From Hepatocystis sp. ex Piliocolobus tephrosceles (taxonomy: Eukaryota; Apicomplexa; Aconoidasida; Haemosporida; Plasmodiidae): a stretch of DNA of 15,015 nucleotides. The stretch is from positions 12,709 to 27,723 of the forward strand of contig CABPSV020000100.1 in the NCBI GenBank assembly GCA_902459845.2, given 5' to 3'. Positions 1-10,400 of this stretch are shown here, piece after piece (position 1 is the first letter of the stretch; each line of letters opens with the position of its first letter). The translations under genes and the position numbers were made by a program. The notes beneath the pieces are model-generated. The model was not told the DNA's origin and did not search any database. It was given only the letters and a program-made list of their open reading frames with translations.

Positions 1-196
1 TAACTTTGAACTTATAAATATATTTTTTTTTTTTTACTCTGTTCATTTCGCTTTTTTTTTTACTCTGTTCGTTTCGTTTTTTTTTTTTACTCTGTTCGTT
101 TTGCTTTTTTTTTTTTTACTATACTTGTTTTCCATTCCTCTTTGTTTGGTTTAATTTGATTATACTTTGTTCGCATTATTTTTTTAACAAAAACAG
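1..196 (+). other. intron (3' part) of the gene ending at 1841
   Basis: This non-coding stretch ends in the acceptor aaacag at 191-196, just before the first visible exon. It is T-rich and holds three imperfect repeats. The donor must lie outside the window. Confidence 0.6.
24..118. repeat. imperfect 26-27 bp tandem repeat, 3 copies
   Basis: The core actctgttcatttcgc and close variants recur at about 36, 62 and 89, separated by runs of 9-13 T. It lies in an intron; the period is not a multiple of three throughout, as expected for non-coding sequence. Confidence 0.75.
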
Positions 197-747
197 GACA
201 GGAAATTAAGGGAAGTGCCATACTTATCACGTTATGTTATTTTAGAAAAGTTTAAAAAAAAACCAAGATATATGTCTGAGTGTGTTGGTAAAAAAAAAAA
301 AAAAAAGAAAAACGCACTTAAACATATATACACTTTGAAACAATTATTTTAAAAAAAAAAAAAAAAAAACTATATGAACAATAATTTCTTATTATTCTCT
401 ACCACACTCATACAAAAGTTGTTATTACCATATTTGCAACGCTCATAAATGTAACAAAAATAATATATATATATATATATACATTTTATTTTTTATAAAT
501 ACAAATAAAGGCACTCCCAGAAGAGCTTACAATTATAACACTTTTGACACGATACGATACAAGCCGACATTTAACCCTTATGTGAAATTGAATAAAGATA
601 AAAAATATAGATTGGATAATTGGGCTTCTAGGTATACAAACACGCGAACACACAACATAAAACCTTTTAAAATTCGTACATTCATATATTCAAATACATT
701 CATATATTCAAATACATTCATATATTCAAATACATTCATATATTCAA

Positions 748-792
<45 letters not shown>

Positions 793-1841
793 TACATACT
801 TTTATATATAATGGATTTTATATTTTAATCAGAAATCATGACGAATTTAACCCATTAGAATGTTATGTACGAGGCAGTAGGAAAAAATACTCAATTCCTT
901 TTTCGATCTTACCTAGTAAAGATGAACTTGGGAATTTCCATCCACCCGTGTAAGTTTGAATAAGATAGATAAACACAAACAAAACATATACAAACATAAT
1001 ACCTACCAATTTCTATATTTTGAATAAAGTTTTTGTAATATAATATTTATGCGTGCAGTTTTATTTATTTTTTTTTTCTATTTTTTTTTCTATTTTTTTT
1101 TTCTATTTTTTTATCTTTTTATCTTTTTATTTTTTTATCTTTTTATTTTTTTATCTTTTTATCTTTTTATTTTTTTATCTTTTTATCTTTTTATTTTTTT
1201 ATCTTTTTATTTTTTTATCTTTTTATTTTTTTATCTTTTTATTTTTTTATCTTTTTATCTTTTTATTTTTTTATCTTTTTATTTTTTTATCTTTTTGTTG
1301 TTGTAGATTATCGGGTAGATATAAAGCTGATATAGAGAAGCAGTATTATATGCACGATTTACCATGGGTGTGGCATAGAAGCTTTTACGAGGGTACTAAC
1401 CATTTCTGTGATAATATGGTTGTAGGAAAAAAAAAATGGTACGTGAAGGAACAGCGAGAAGAAAGAATGAAAGAGGCCTTGAAAAAGATAAATGACATGG
1501 TTTTAGAATATAGAGAGGTAAATAAATATTAATCGATACGCACATACATACGTACATATGCATATATATTTATATACATGTGCACAGAAAAAAACAATGC
1601 TTTCTACTTTTCCATTTTATATATTTTTCCTTTTTATTCTTATTTTATCATTGTAAAAAAATTATATGTACATATATACTGTATATGTTGTATTTAATTG
1701 TTTCCTTTTTTCTTATGTTTTACTCTAATGTAGGAATGCAAAAGTAAAAAGAAATATAATTTTTTTGAAAAGGCTGTTAATACTTTGGGAGAAGAAGTAG
1801 CACATAAATATATTCGAAAAATAAAAAATATTTATTTGTAA
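197..1841 (+). CDS. conserved hypothetical protein, 3' part of a multi-exon gene (5' end outside window)
   Basis: Five exons join in one open frame: 197-287, 511-631, 833-949, 1307-1517 and 1734-1841, with stop TAA at 1839-1841. Every intron starts GT and ends AG, and the phases agree (1, 2, 2, 0), rebuilding split codons for Gly, Arg and Val. The visible product is 215 residues, rich in Lys and aromatic residues. There is no membrane segment or signal peptide in the visible part. The most conserved-looking stretch is in the fourth visible exon: GRYKADIEKQYYMHDLPWVW (about visible residues 113-132), followed by WHRSFYEG and a charged helix WYVKEQREERMKEAL. No suitable ATG precedes 197, and 197 follows an acceptor (aaacag), so at least one exon lies left of the window. 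I do not recognise the family. The basic composition and Trp/Tyr-rich motif give me a weak impression of a mitochondrial ribosomal or other organellar RNP protein, which is inference only. The exon structure is well supported; the function is not. Confidence 0.8.
462..481. repeat. (TA)n dinucleotide repeat
   Basis: A short uninterrupted TA run in intron 288-510 of the first gene. Confidence 0.85.
677..790. repeat. 18 bp tandem repeat running into (TA)n
   Basis: Four copies of tacattcatatattcaaa (677-about 748) run directly into about 20 TA units (752-790). The block lies in intron 632-832, so the open frame here is not coding. Confidence 0.85.
1065..1297 (+). repeat. T-rich (TTTTTATC)-type array within intron
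   Basis: More than 200 bases made almost entirely of T with regularly placed A and C (tttttatctttttat units). It fills most of intron 950-1306 and leads to the acceptor ttgttgttgtag. The long open frames across it are low-complexity Phe/Leu/Ile artefacts. Confidence 0.8.
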
Positions 1842-2083
1842 TTATTATTATTATTATTATTAATATTTTATTTTTTTTATTTTATTTTTTTTATAATTAT
1901 TATTTTTACCTCTTTTCTTTTGAAAAAAAAATAACAGTATAAGATAAGGCATGACATTATAAGATAAAAACAGAAAAACATTTTTTAACTTTATTAATTC
2001 GGCTTTAATGTATGATACACTATTATATTGTTTATTATATATATATTATGTAGTGAATTTTTTTTTTAATTTTTTTAACTTTT
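1842..2083. other. convergent intergenic spacer, 3' regions
   Basis: AT-rich sequence between the stop of the plus-strand gene (1841) and the N gap. It contains (ATT)n at 1842-1862 and T-tracts. The two facing genes probably have their 3' UTRs here. If the minus-strand VPS8 frame truly continues through the gap, it stops at 2046-2048. I see no other gene. Confidence 0.6.
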
Positions 2084-3224
2084 NNNNNNNNNNNNNNNNN
2101 NNNNNNNNNNNNNNNNNNNNNNNNNNNNNNNNNNNNNNNNNNNNNNNNNNNNNNNNNNNNNNNNNNNNNNNNNNNNNNNNNNNNNNNNNNNNNNNNNNNN
2201 NNNNNNNNNNNNNNNNNNNNNNNNNNNNNNNNNNNNNNNNNNNNNNNNNNNNNNNNNNNNNNNNNNNNNNNNNNNNNNNNNNNNNNNNNNNNNNNNNNNN
2301 NNNNNNNNNNNNNNNNNTATCGCTTCTATCGTTTCTATCGCTTCTATCGTTTCTATCGCTTCTATCGTTTTTATCGCTTCTATCGTTTTTATCGCTTCTA
2401 TCGTTTCTATCGCTTCTATCGTTTTTGTCGTTTTTTTGTTTAATCGTACTTGTGCTATTATTAGAGCAGGATAAAACAAATGAGTTATTTTTTCGCTTAT
2501 TATCCCGTATTAAATCCAGTCCATTTTTTTTTTTACTCCTTTTTATAAACTGCATTTTTTTCACCTGTAACATAAAGTTAATAAAAAAAATGTTCAGGAT
2601 ATGATCAAAAAATAAGTAATTTTTATCTTTATAACTCGCAAAAATAAAAAACAAAATTAACATATAAGTAATACTATTAATTAGTGTCCTTATATTTTTT
2701 TTAATAAAATATAATTGTATAACAATCCAACGAATAGTTATAAATAAAGAATTTTCCATCTGTTCTTGTTTCGATATATTCATTTTTTCATTTTTTAAAA
2801 TATGAAACATTTCAAACAAAAACTGTTTTATATCATCATAACGTGAAGAAGTAACTATTTTATTCATAATAGTTATATACATTTGTTCTAATTTTTTTTC
2901 ATCATATATGATTTGCTTTAACATTATATATAACTGTTTTTTATATTGTATAAAAGTATTAACTATATGAATATAATATTCAAACATATTATCCATTAAA
3001 ATATTTATTATATTATTATTATTTAGAAATAAATCATAATTAAAAAATATATTGTTTATTATAAAATATGTTTCAAACAAGGATATTTGCAGAAGTAAAA
3101 ACATTCCATTTTTGTCCATATTAAATATGTTACTTATATTGGGATTGTATGTAGTAGATGTGTGTAGAAGTGAATTCGTACTTACTTTTTTCATTAAATA
3201 TAATAAAAACTGTCTGTCTTTAAT

Positions 3225-3280
<56 letters not shown>

Positions 3281-5371
3281 TGACCAGAATTATTACAAAA
3301 ATTATGACCAGTCATATATTCTGTGTATAAACTATCCCTCATAAAATCCATTTTTCCATCCCAATTTAAACACTTTTTATCAAACCTATTACATAAATAA
3401 TTAATTATAGATACAATATTTTTACTCAAAACACAATCTCTATCATTTCTTTTAAAAAAAAAACTATTAAAAATAAAAAAATTATTTTTATAATTATTTA
3501 CATTGGTAATAGAAAAAAAAAAATTATTATTTTTATCTGTTGTTTCGTTATTATATACTATATTAGAATAACAATGTATTAATTGTATAACATTTTTTTC
3601 AGATATTTTATACCTGTGTATATCTATATTATATGAAAACTTTAATAAAATACTGTAAATACAATCAAATAAATAATATGTTTGATAAAAATTTTTAAAT
3701 AAATATAAAGGAATATATATAGGAAAATCAGATGTATTTATTTTATTATTTTTACAAAAATTAAAAAAAAATATATTTTTTTTTCGGATCATGTAAGATA
3801 AAAAAAACTGAATAACTGTTATTTTGTCTTCATTGTTTTTATTATATAAAAAAGCACATATATGTACAGGTAATAAAGTAATCAAATTTTCAATTTCCTT
3901 TTCTATATTAATATGTTCAAAAATTTTACAATAATTCTTAATTATGCATAAAAAACAGTATATTTTTTTTATGTTTTTTAAGTTAGTTTGTATGTTCAGG
4001 TAGTTGTAGCAAAAATAAAAATCGAGTGGGTTTTCCATGTTACACTTTCGATTATTTATATCCTCCAAATTATAGTTATCCCCAATTTTATATTTTGTAT
4101 CTTCTGTTTTTAACTGTATGTTAAAAATGTTTTTCTCAACAAAACTTTCATTTGTAAAACTTTCATTTGTAAAACTTTCATTTGTAAAATTTTCATTTGT
4201 AAAATTTTCATTTGTAAAATTTTCATTTGTAAAATTTTCATTTGTAAAATTTTCATTTGTAAATTTTTCCTTCGCAAAATTTTCATTTGTAAATTTTTCA
4301 TTTGTAAATTTTTCATTTGTAAATTTTTCATTTGTAAAACTTTCCTTCGCAAAATTTTCCTTCGCAAAACTTTCCTTCGTAAAACTTTCCTTCGTAAAAC
4401 TTTCATTTGTAAAACTTTCATTTGTAAAACTTTCATATGTATTATCACTATTAAATCTGTTACAATTGTCATAAATTTCAGGATATCTTTTACTTATCTT
4501 ATATTTTCTACGTACAATATAATTAATAAAAAATAAATATATGTCGTAATAAATATCATCATACAATGAAAAATTGGAGTAAAACAATTTAAAACGTTTT
4601 ATTAAATTTTGTATTAGTGTATAATTCGTTAAACATATTTTTTTTCTTATAATATAATATTCACATAAATAAAAATAAATAAAATCTACTTTATACATCT
4701 TAAACAATTTAAACATATATTCATACAAACTTATATTTAATTTTATACTAACTTCAATACCCAGTCTGCACAGTTTTAATAATTCCTCTATACATCTTTT
4801 TTTTATCAACTTGTCCTTAATATATATATTCTTCGTATAATTACTCCTATCACTACAGTACCTATCTCCACTATTACTATCACTATCACTATCACTATCA
4901 CTATCACTATCACTCTCACTATCACTATCACTATCACTCTCACTATCACTATCACTATCACTACCACTTACTTTTTCCAAATTATCACTTATTTCCTCCA
5001 AACTATCTCTTTCTTCCTCGATATCATACCCACCTAACAAACCAAATTTAATATTTGCTAAACTTAAACCCAATATATAATTGTTCGGATGGACATGTTT
5101 TATGTATGTGCTATTTTGTACACCATTTATTGTTTCTGTTGCTGTTTCTGTTGCTGTTGTTGTTGCTGTTGCTGTTGCTGTTGTTGCTGTTGTTGTTGCT
5201 GTTGTTGCTGTTGTACTTACATTTGAATTTATTGTACCATACGCACCATAATGTTCGATTATATCTTTCGTATTCATTTTGAATAAAAAATAAAAAAGAG
5301 TTTTTATTTTTTTTTTTCTTTCTTCTTCATCTAATGGCATATCTGTCATTATACCTATGTCACCCTATGTA

Positions 5372-5416
<45 letters not shown>

Positions 5417-8013
5417 AGAAAATAAAAAAAAAAAAATAAGAAAAAGAAAAAAAATGATAGATACGCATAAAAAACAAAGCATAAAAAAAACGTACAAAAA
5501 CGGAAAAACACGCTTACATACACACCCCCAATCCACTTACATTGTACATATACAACATCAGGATAAAAAGGTAACTATATTTCTTGTAATAAAATAAAAT
5601 ATAAATATAATATATGGCTGAATTTATAATAATTATATCTATTTTGTTGTTGTTTAAAATATAAATATATATTAGATTAATACAAAAAAATGTTGTTTTG
5701 TCCATTGCTGTTTCAGTTAGTATTGTTTTAACTTTTTTAACTGCGTTATCTGTATCGGCACCTATACTATTACCACTATCTACACCTGTACTATGGCCAT
5801 TACATACACCAACACCAGCATGATCAGTGTTAATCGTTTGCAACATAGACGTTTCGAGCATATCGATAGAATAATCTCTCTCATCGACAGAATGGCTTCC
5901 TCCATCCAATTGTTTTTCAATACACATATTATCCACATCTTTATTAAACAAATTAAAAATAAACATTGCAATTTCATTGCTTTTGTTTATTTTTATGTTT
6001 TTTGTATGTACTTGTATAGAATCTTCATAAAAATCATAATAGTTTTTGTTTTTATTTATTATACTCCATTTTTGAACATTTGTTACTTTTTTTTTAAATA
6101 AACAATATAGTCGTAACTTTTTATTCATTTGAAAAATCTGATAAATTAATAAATCATTTTTGTCATACATTACTATAATATTATTGATAGAACTTTTCAA
6201 ATAATATATATAATGATTTAATAAAAAAGTTTTTTTTTTTTTTATTATTATTTTTGTATTGGGGTCATATTCAATTATAGTTAGTTTGTTTTTGTAGCCA
6301 GCACAATATTTATTGTCCCATGAAAGAGGATATAAAAATGGAATATAAACAGTATGATCAAGTTTTGGTAAATTTTGTTGAATATTATTAACAGTATTTG
6401 TACTTGACACAGTTTTTGATACATTATCTACAAATATATCATTACTGTTCCCACTTTTTGTTTTATTGTTATAATTTTTTTTAACGTGTTCCATATTGCA
6501 CTCATCTACTTGATCATCTTCTACTATACCTGCAACACTCCCATCGTCAGCTCTACCTGCAACATTGTCGGCTCCATCTACAACACTCCCATTGTCGGCT
6601 CCATCTACAACACTCCCATTGTCGGCTCCATCTACAACACTCCTATTGTCAGCTCTATCTAAAACACTCCCATCGTTGCCAAATTCAATGGAAAAAATAA
6701 CTTGTTCATTTTTTATAGTTGTAACTTTATTATTATAAGAAATAAAAATAAAATCTTTAAAATAAGTAACATTTAAAGCTTTATAATTAAATTTTATATT
6801 TTTTCCTATTTTATAAATATGATTATTAAACAAATTATTATTTTTAAATATATAAGTAATGTTATAATTTGTAAAATAAACTAACTTATTATTATTTATT
6901 ACATGCGCACTTTGTAATTCTTTTTTTTTTTTTTTTTCACTTACCAGATTCATATCATCTACATAATTGTACATATATTTATATTGTACTTTTATTATAT
7001 CATTTCTTATATTGTTATCTTTTATATTGTTTTTATTTTTACAATTTATTAAACTAATCTCAAACACATAAATACATGACTGTGTACATATACATAATTT
7101 GTTAAAAGAATTTATATTTATATTAGTTATATCTTTTATTTTTTCATTTTTTATTATAAAAAATGAACAATTCTTATAATTAATATCTACTTGTAATGAA
7201 TTTTTTGAAAGGTTATACACATTTGTTGTATTTAAAAATGTGTTTAATTCTTTATCATTTGTTTCATTATTTTTTTTATTTTTAAAAAATATGAACGTGT
7301 TCAGGTTTAAATCTTGTAAATTATAAATTATTACACTATCATCTGACATGTGCATGCAAATAAATTGCTTATTCAAACAATATCGATAAATGGAAAGTAC
7401 ATTGTTGTTATCTTTACAAAATTCTTCTCTATTCAACTTATTACTGTCATTAAATAAATATATATTTTTATATATTAATATATTTAAAAAATAAAACAAA
7501 TTTTTTTTATTATATATATATTTATAAATTGTGTCAAGTTTTATGATTTTTTTTTTTCTCATATAATATTCAAAATAAAAAAACTCATAACTTTTATTTA
7601 TGTTTACATAACTTAATATACTATTTTCTTCTTCTTCTTCTTCACGATTTTTTTTTTCTTTTTTTATATTTTTTTTTGCATCATCAGTATAAGTAGATTG
7701 ATTAATGGATAAATCGGAAAATTCAAATATATCATTGTTTGATCGTGTCATATTAGTATCAATCGAATTTGTTGATTTGTCATTTTCCATCATGTCCTCC
7801 CTTATATCGCCCTTTATATCTCGCCTTATATTCTCTCTTATACCATCCTTTATATTAAGTCCTACCTCTCTATTAGTCTCATTTTGCTTACATTTATACA
7901 AATATCTATATATATTATTATTTATTAACATATTCATTTTTGTTATTTTATATTTATTTGTTTTCAGAAGCTCATGTAAGTTTTCTTCTTTTGTGTTAGA
8001 TATATCATAAAAG

Positions 8014-8047
<34 letters not shown>

Positions 8048-9182
8048 CTTTTTTGTGTTTGTTTGTTTGTATGTCCATTTCTTTGGGTGACTGTATGTTT
8101 ATATGTTTTAGTTGTTGTGTATCTGTCTGTTCATATAATGGTTCACTTATCCTCTTTATATAACTATTTACTTTTAATTCTTTTTTATAATTCTTTTCTG
8201 GTCCAGCACTGTTAAATAAATCACTTTCAAGCGGATCCTCTTCATCCAAATTTAGCAACTTATCAACCTTTTTATAAAATATATGTTTTTCTTTTTCACT
8301 AAAATGTTTATTATCATTATTAATATTATTAGTACCACTCCTAATATTATTAGTACCATTTCTAATATTATTAGTACCATTTCTAATATTATTAGTACCA
8401 TTTCTAATATTATTAGTATCATTTCTAATATTATTAGTACCATTTCTAATATTATTAGTACCATTTCTAATATTATTAGTACCATTTCTAATATTATTAG
8501 TACCACTCCTAATATTATTAGTACCACTCCTAATATTATTATTTTTAGTACTATCCAACTTTTCTAATGTATCACTTTCTTTATTATATTCAATCATATT
8601 TTGAAACAATTCGTTAGAAATATTTTCAAATTCGCTATAGTTATCACTACTACTAACCAACTTCACATTAGTATGTGCATTACTTTTTAATTCATTTAAA
8701 AAATTGAATGACTGTGTTTTATCATGTGTTAATATACTTTCTTTTTTATTTTTAGAAGTGATGGAATAATCGGAAAAAGGTATAATATCATGACTCGTTT
8801 TTGTTGTATATATGTTTTTATCATACCCACTATAACTTATGTCATTCTGTTCAATTTTTTCTAAATCAGTTTGGTTGTGCTCGGTTAATATATTTATTAT
8901 ATTATTATTGGATGATAATATTTCGCTAGTTTTATTTTTTTTTTCATTATATTTATTGTTACTAGTTGTATTAGTTGTACTAGTTGTATTAGTTGTACTA
9001 ATTGTATTAGTTGTACTAATTGTATTAGTTGTACTAATTGTATTAGTTGTACTAGTTGTATTAGTTGTACTAGTTGTATTAGTTGTACTAGTTGTATTAG
9101 TTCTATTTTTTGTACATAAGCTATTAGCTGTTTTATTATTAATTATTATTTCGTTTAATGTTTCCTCATTTTTTTTTTCCAT
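2046..9182 (-). CDS. VPS8: vacuolar protein sorting-associated protein 8 (CORVET subunit), one intron, frame break in a poly(Lys) tract, C-terminus unresolved
   Basis: Exon 1 is 9182-5541 (1214 codons). The intron is 5540-5365 (donor gtaagt after Tyr-Asn, acceptor acatag, phase 0). Exon 2 starts at 5364. The frame breaks in 48 A (minus strand) at 3274-3227 and resumes at 3227, running into the N gap; total is about 2,300 residues. The start at 9182 is the first ATG after an in-frame TAA two codons upstream. Residues about 540-1040 look like a degenerate beta-propeller. The segment from about 945 (YIPFLYPLSWDNKYCAGYKN) and the junction YMYN-GDIG followed by Lys-rich and LFYFLF text align by eye with the end of the propeller and the solenoid start of VPS8. 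KVDFIYFYLCEYYI (about 1437-1450) matches the next VPS8 helices. Known role: VPS8 is a Rab5-effector subunit of the CORVET endosomal tether. In Apicomplexa such tethers serve traffic to secretory organelles. Low-complexity inserts (NTT/STT, NNIRNGT, SVVDGADNG, SD, NESFT) interrupt it. VPS41, VPS39 or VPS3 are alternatives; the propeller-solenoid class is surer than the exact subunit. Confidence 0.68.
2084..2317. other. assembly gap (234 N)
   Basis: A run of 234 N begins inside or at the edge of a 12 bp tandem repeat, the likely cause of the assembly failure. Its true length is unknown, so the reading frame across it cannot be trusted even though 234 is divisible by three. Confidence 0.99.
2318..2427 (-). 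repeat. 12 bp coding tandem repeat (NDRS/D units)
   Basis: The plus-strand unit is tatcgcttctatcgttt-like; on the minus strand it encodes repeating Asn-Asp-Arg-Ser-Asp/Lys. About nine units are visible before the array enters the N gap, so its full length is unknown. It forms the visible C-terminal tail of the VPS8-like protein. Confidence 0.85.
3227..3274 (-). repeat. 48-base homopolymer (poly-Lys codons) at a frame break
   Basis: On the minus strand this is A48, read as 15 Lys codons after His-Phe-Leu, then Asn-Asp-stop. One A fewer (or two more) would let the frame run into IKDRQFLLYL and on for several hundred codons. I searched for a GT-AG pair around the tract that would restore the frame and found none with fitting phase. 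Confidence 0.9.
4139..4436 (-). repeat. 15 bp coding tandem repeat (NESFT/NENFT), about 20 units
   Basis: The plus-strand unit tttgtaaaactttca, with variants at single positions, encodes the pentapeptide Asn-Glu-Ser/Asn/Lys-Phe-Thr/Ala on the minus strand, at about residues 1524-1623 of the VPS8-like protein. It lies between helical segments of the solenoid and is probably a surface loop. Open frames on the plus strand and in another minus frame here are shadows of the repeat. Confidence 0.9.
4876..4963 (-). repeat. 6 bp coding repeat (Ser-Asp tract)
   Basis: The plus-strand unit actatc, with ctatca/ctctca variants, encodes (Ser-Asp)n with two Ser-Glu variants on the minus strand (about residues 1348-1378 of the VPS8-like protein). 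It is an acidic spacer after the acidic segment EERDSLEE. Confidence 0.9.
5140..5215 (-). repeat. trinucleotide coding repeat (Thr/Ala tract)
   Basis: The plus-strand run of tgt/tgc/tgtt triplets encodes alternating Thr and Ala (with two Glu) on the minus strand, about residues 1264-1290 of the VPS8-like protein. The Leu-rich plus-strand frame here is an artefact. Confidence 0.85.
5365..5540 (-). other. intron of the VPS8-like gene
   Basis: The minus-strand donor GTAAGT is at 5540-5535 and the acceptor ACATAG at 5370-5365. A 42-base T run on the minus strand (5414-5373) lies just before the acceptor as polypyrimidine tract. Splicing is phase 0 and joins two frames that each stop or start at this point, giving continuous solenoid sequence. 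Confidence 0.85.
6540..6668 (-). repeat. 27 bp coding repeat (SVVDGADNG units)
   Basis: About four to five degenerate 9-residue units on the minus strand (about residues 837-880 of the VPS8-like protein). This is one of the few GC-richer stretches in the window. It is inserted between propeller blades. Confidence 0.85.
8018..8047 (-). repeat. poly(T)/poly-Lys coding tract
   Basis: Thirty T on the plus strand encode about ten consecutive Lys on the minus strand (about residues 378-388 of the VPS8-like protein). Here the frame is kept on both sides, unlike the tract at 3227-3274. Confidence 0.85.
8325..8540 (-). repeat. 21 bp coding tandem repeat (NNIRNGT), 10 units
   Basis: The plus-strand unit aatattattagtaccatttct encodes the heptapeptide Asn-Asn-Ile-Arg-Asn/Ser-Gly-Thr on the minus strand, about residues 214-286. 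The outer copies carry Ser (cactcct) and the inner ones Asn (catttct), consistent with expansion from the centre. Confidence 0.92.
8957..9105 (-). repeat. 18 bp coding tandem repeat (NTTSTT), about 8 units
   Basis: The plus-strand unit gtattagttgtactagtt encodes Asn-Thr-Thr/Ile-Ser-Thr-Thr on the minus strand near the N-terminus (about residues 27-76) of the VPS8-like protein. It is probably disordered. Confidence 0.92.
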
Positions 9183-9191
9183 TTCTTAAAA

Positions 9192-9196
<5 letters not shown>

Positions 9197-9227
<31 letters not shown>
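9197..9227. repeat. (TA)n dinucleotide repeat, immediately 5' of the VPS8-like start
   Basis: A run of about 14 TA units, 15 bases upstream of the minus-strand start codon, in the presumed 5' UTR or core promoter. Confidence 0.9.
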
Positions 9228-9230
<3 letters not shown>

Positions 9231-9481
9231 GCGCTTATAAGCTACACTTTTTACCCCTGCTTATACTGTCGTCTTCAAACCTTCTTATATATATTGTTAT
9301 TTTTATTTTTGTTAACATCAATTTTTTGTGTTTTTATATACTACGAACAAATATTTTTTTAAAAAAATAAAGTTAACTGTGTATGGTTTCTTTATTCTAG
9401 TTTGGGTAATCATATTTTTTGTCTATTTTATTTTTTTTTTTTTTTTTTTATACACGAATAGGTAATAGCAACGGCTGTTCG

Positions 9482-9485
<4 letters not shown>

Positions 9486-9533
<48 letters not shown>
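9486..9533. repeat. (TA)n dinucleotide repeat
   Basis: About 23 uninterrupted TA units in the intergenic region, within 350 bases of the VPS8-like start. Confidence 0.92.
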
Positions 9534-9537
<4 letters not shown>

Positions 9538-10263
9538 TCGTGTACAGATCATTCAAATGTATACATATGCATATACGAACGTACGTATATATATGTGTAC
9601 GACTGAGCAATTATCTTGGATGTGTAAACAGTGTTATATTTAAATCATCATGACTTTTTTTTTTTTTTTTTTTAATTAAAAAAATTGTCATTTAATATTT
9701 ATTTAAAGCACACTACATTTTTTATTTTATTTTATTTTTTTTTTTCAAAAGATTATTATACATAGGTATGTACATATATATATATATATAATACTCATGC
9801 TTTTATATACATATGTATTTACGCTATAACCTTTTATAAAAAAAATAAAAAAAACCTTGTGCACTTACCAATACTACTTTAAAAAACAAAATAAATCCAA
9901 AATGAAACAAAACATATGTTACTTAATTTGTTTATTCGTTTGTTCCTTTATTTAGCTATTTATTTTATTTTTTCAAACACTCTAAAGATATATATATACA
10001 TACACTTTTTTTTTTTTTTAAGTGTACATATGAACTTGTTTTACCTACATGTCAGTCATGAGCCTACATATATTTTTGTAACTATTACCTGCTCATTCGC
10101 TCATTTTTTTAATTTCTTATTAATAAACTTACAATCTTTTAATCTCGCAAAAGCGAATAAAAAAAAAAAAAAAAAATGTTTTAAAATATCATTAATCGTA
10201 TACTCTATTTTGTAAACTGTTTAACTATGTTTAAACAATTTGTTATTTCTTTTCTTCTCTTTT

Positions 10264-10400
10264 ACTTATTTATTTATTTATTTACTTATTTATTTATTTA
10301 CTTATTTATTTACTTATTTATTTATTCATTTATTTACTTATTTATTTATTTATTTACTTATTTATTTACTTATTTACTAATTTATTATTTACTTATTCAT
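10264..10400. repeat. TTTA/CTTA tetranucleotide repeat
   Basis: A tandem array of tttattta with regularly interspersed ctta and ctaa variants, intergenic. The Leu/Ile/Phe/Tyr frame over it is an artefact. Confidence 0.88.

Noticed and set aside
1049..1306. Long Phe/Leu/Ile/Tyr-rich plus-strand frames
   Set aside because: They lie in the T-rich array of intron 950-1306; the splice-consistent gene model skips them.
3220..3330. An intron across the poly(A) frame break instead of an indel
   Set aside because: The candidate donors (GTAATA, GTCATA, GTCATT) and acceptors (ACAG) near the tract give phases that do not restore the downstream frame.
4110..4474. Open frames on the plus strand and in a second minus frame over the 15 bp repeat
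   Set aside because: A stop-free repeat unit with period divisible by three opens several frames at once; only the NESFT frame is continuous with conserved sequence on both sides.
5055..5282. Leu-rich plus-strand frame resembling a membrane protein
   Set aside because: It is the antisense of the Thr/Ala triplet repeat in the VPS8-like gene.
8839..9189. Leu/Val-rich plus-strand frame resembling a transmembrane segment
   Set aside because: It is the antisense of the NTTSTT repeat, with no independent gene evidence.
9419..9643. Short frames with (IY)n across a TA repeat on both strands
   Set aside because: They are products of the dinucleotide repeat; no codon constraint or splice context.
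9859..9864. GTGCAC, a possible ApiAP2-type binding site upstream of the VPS8-like gene
   Set aside because: A single 6-base match in a 2 kb region is expected too often by chance to call a site.
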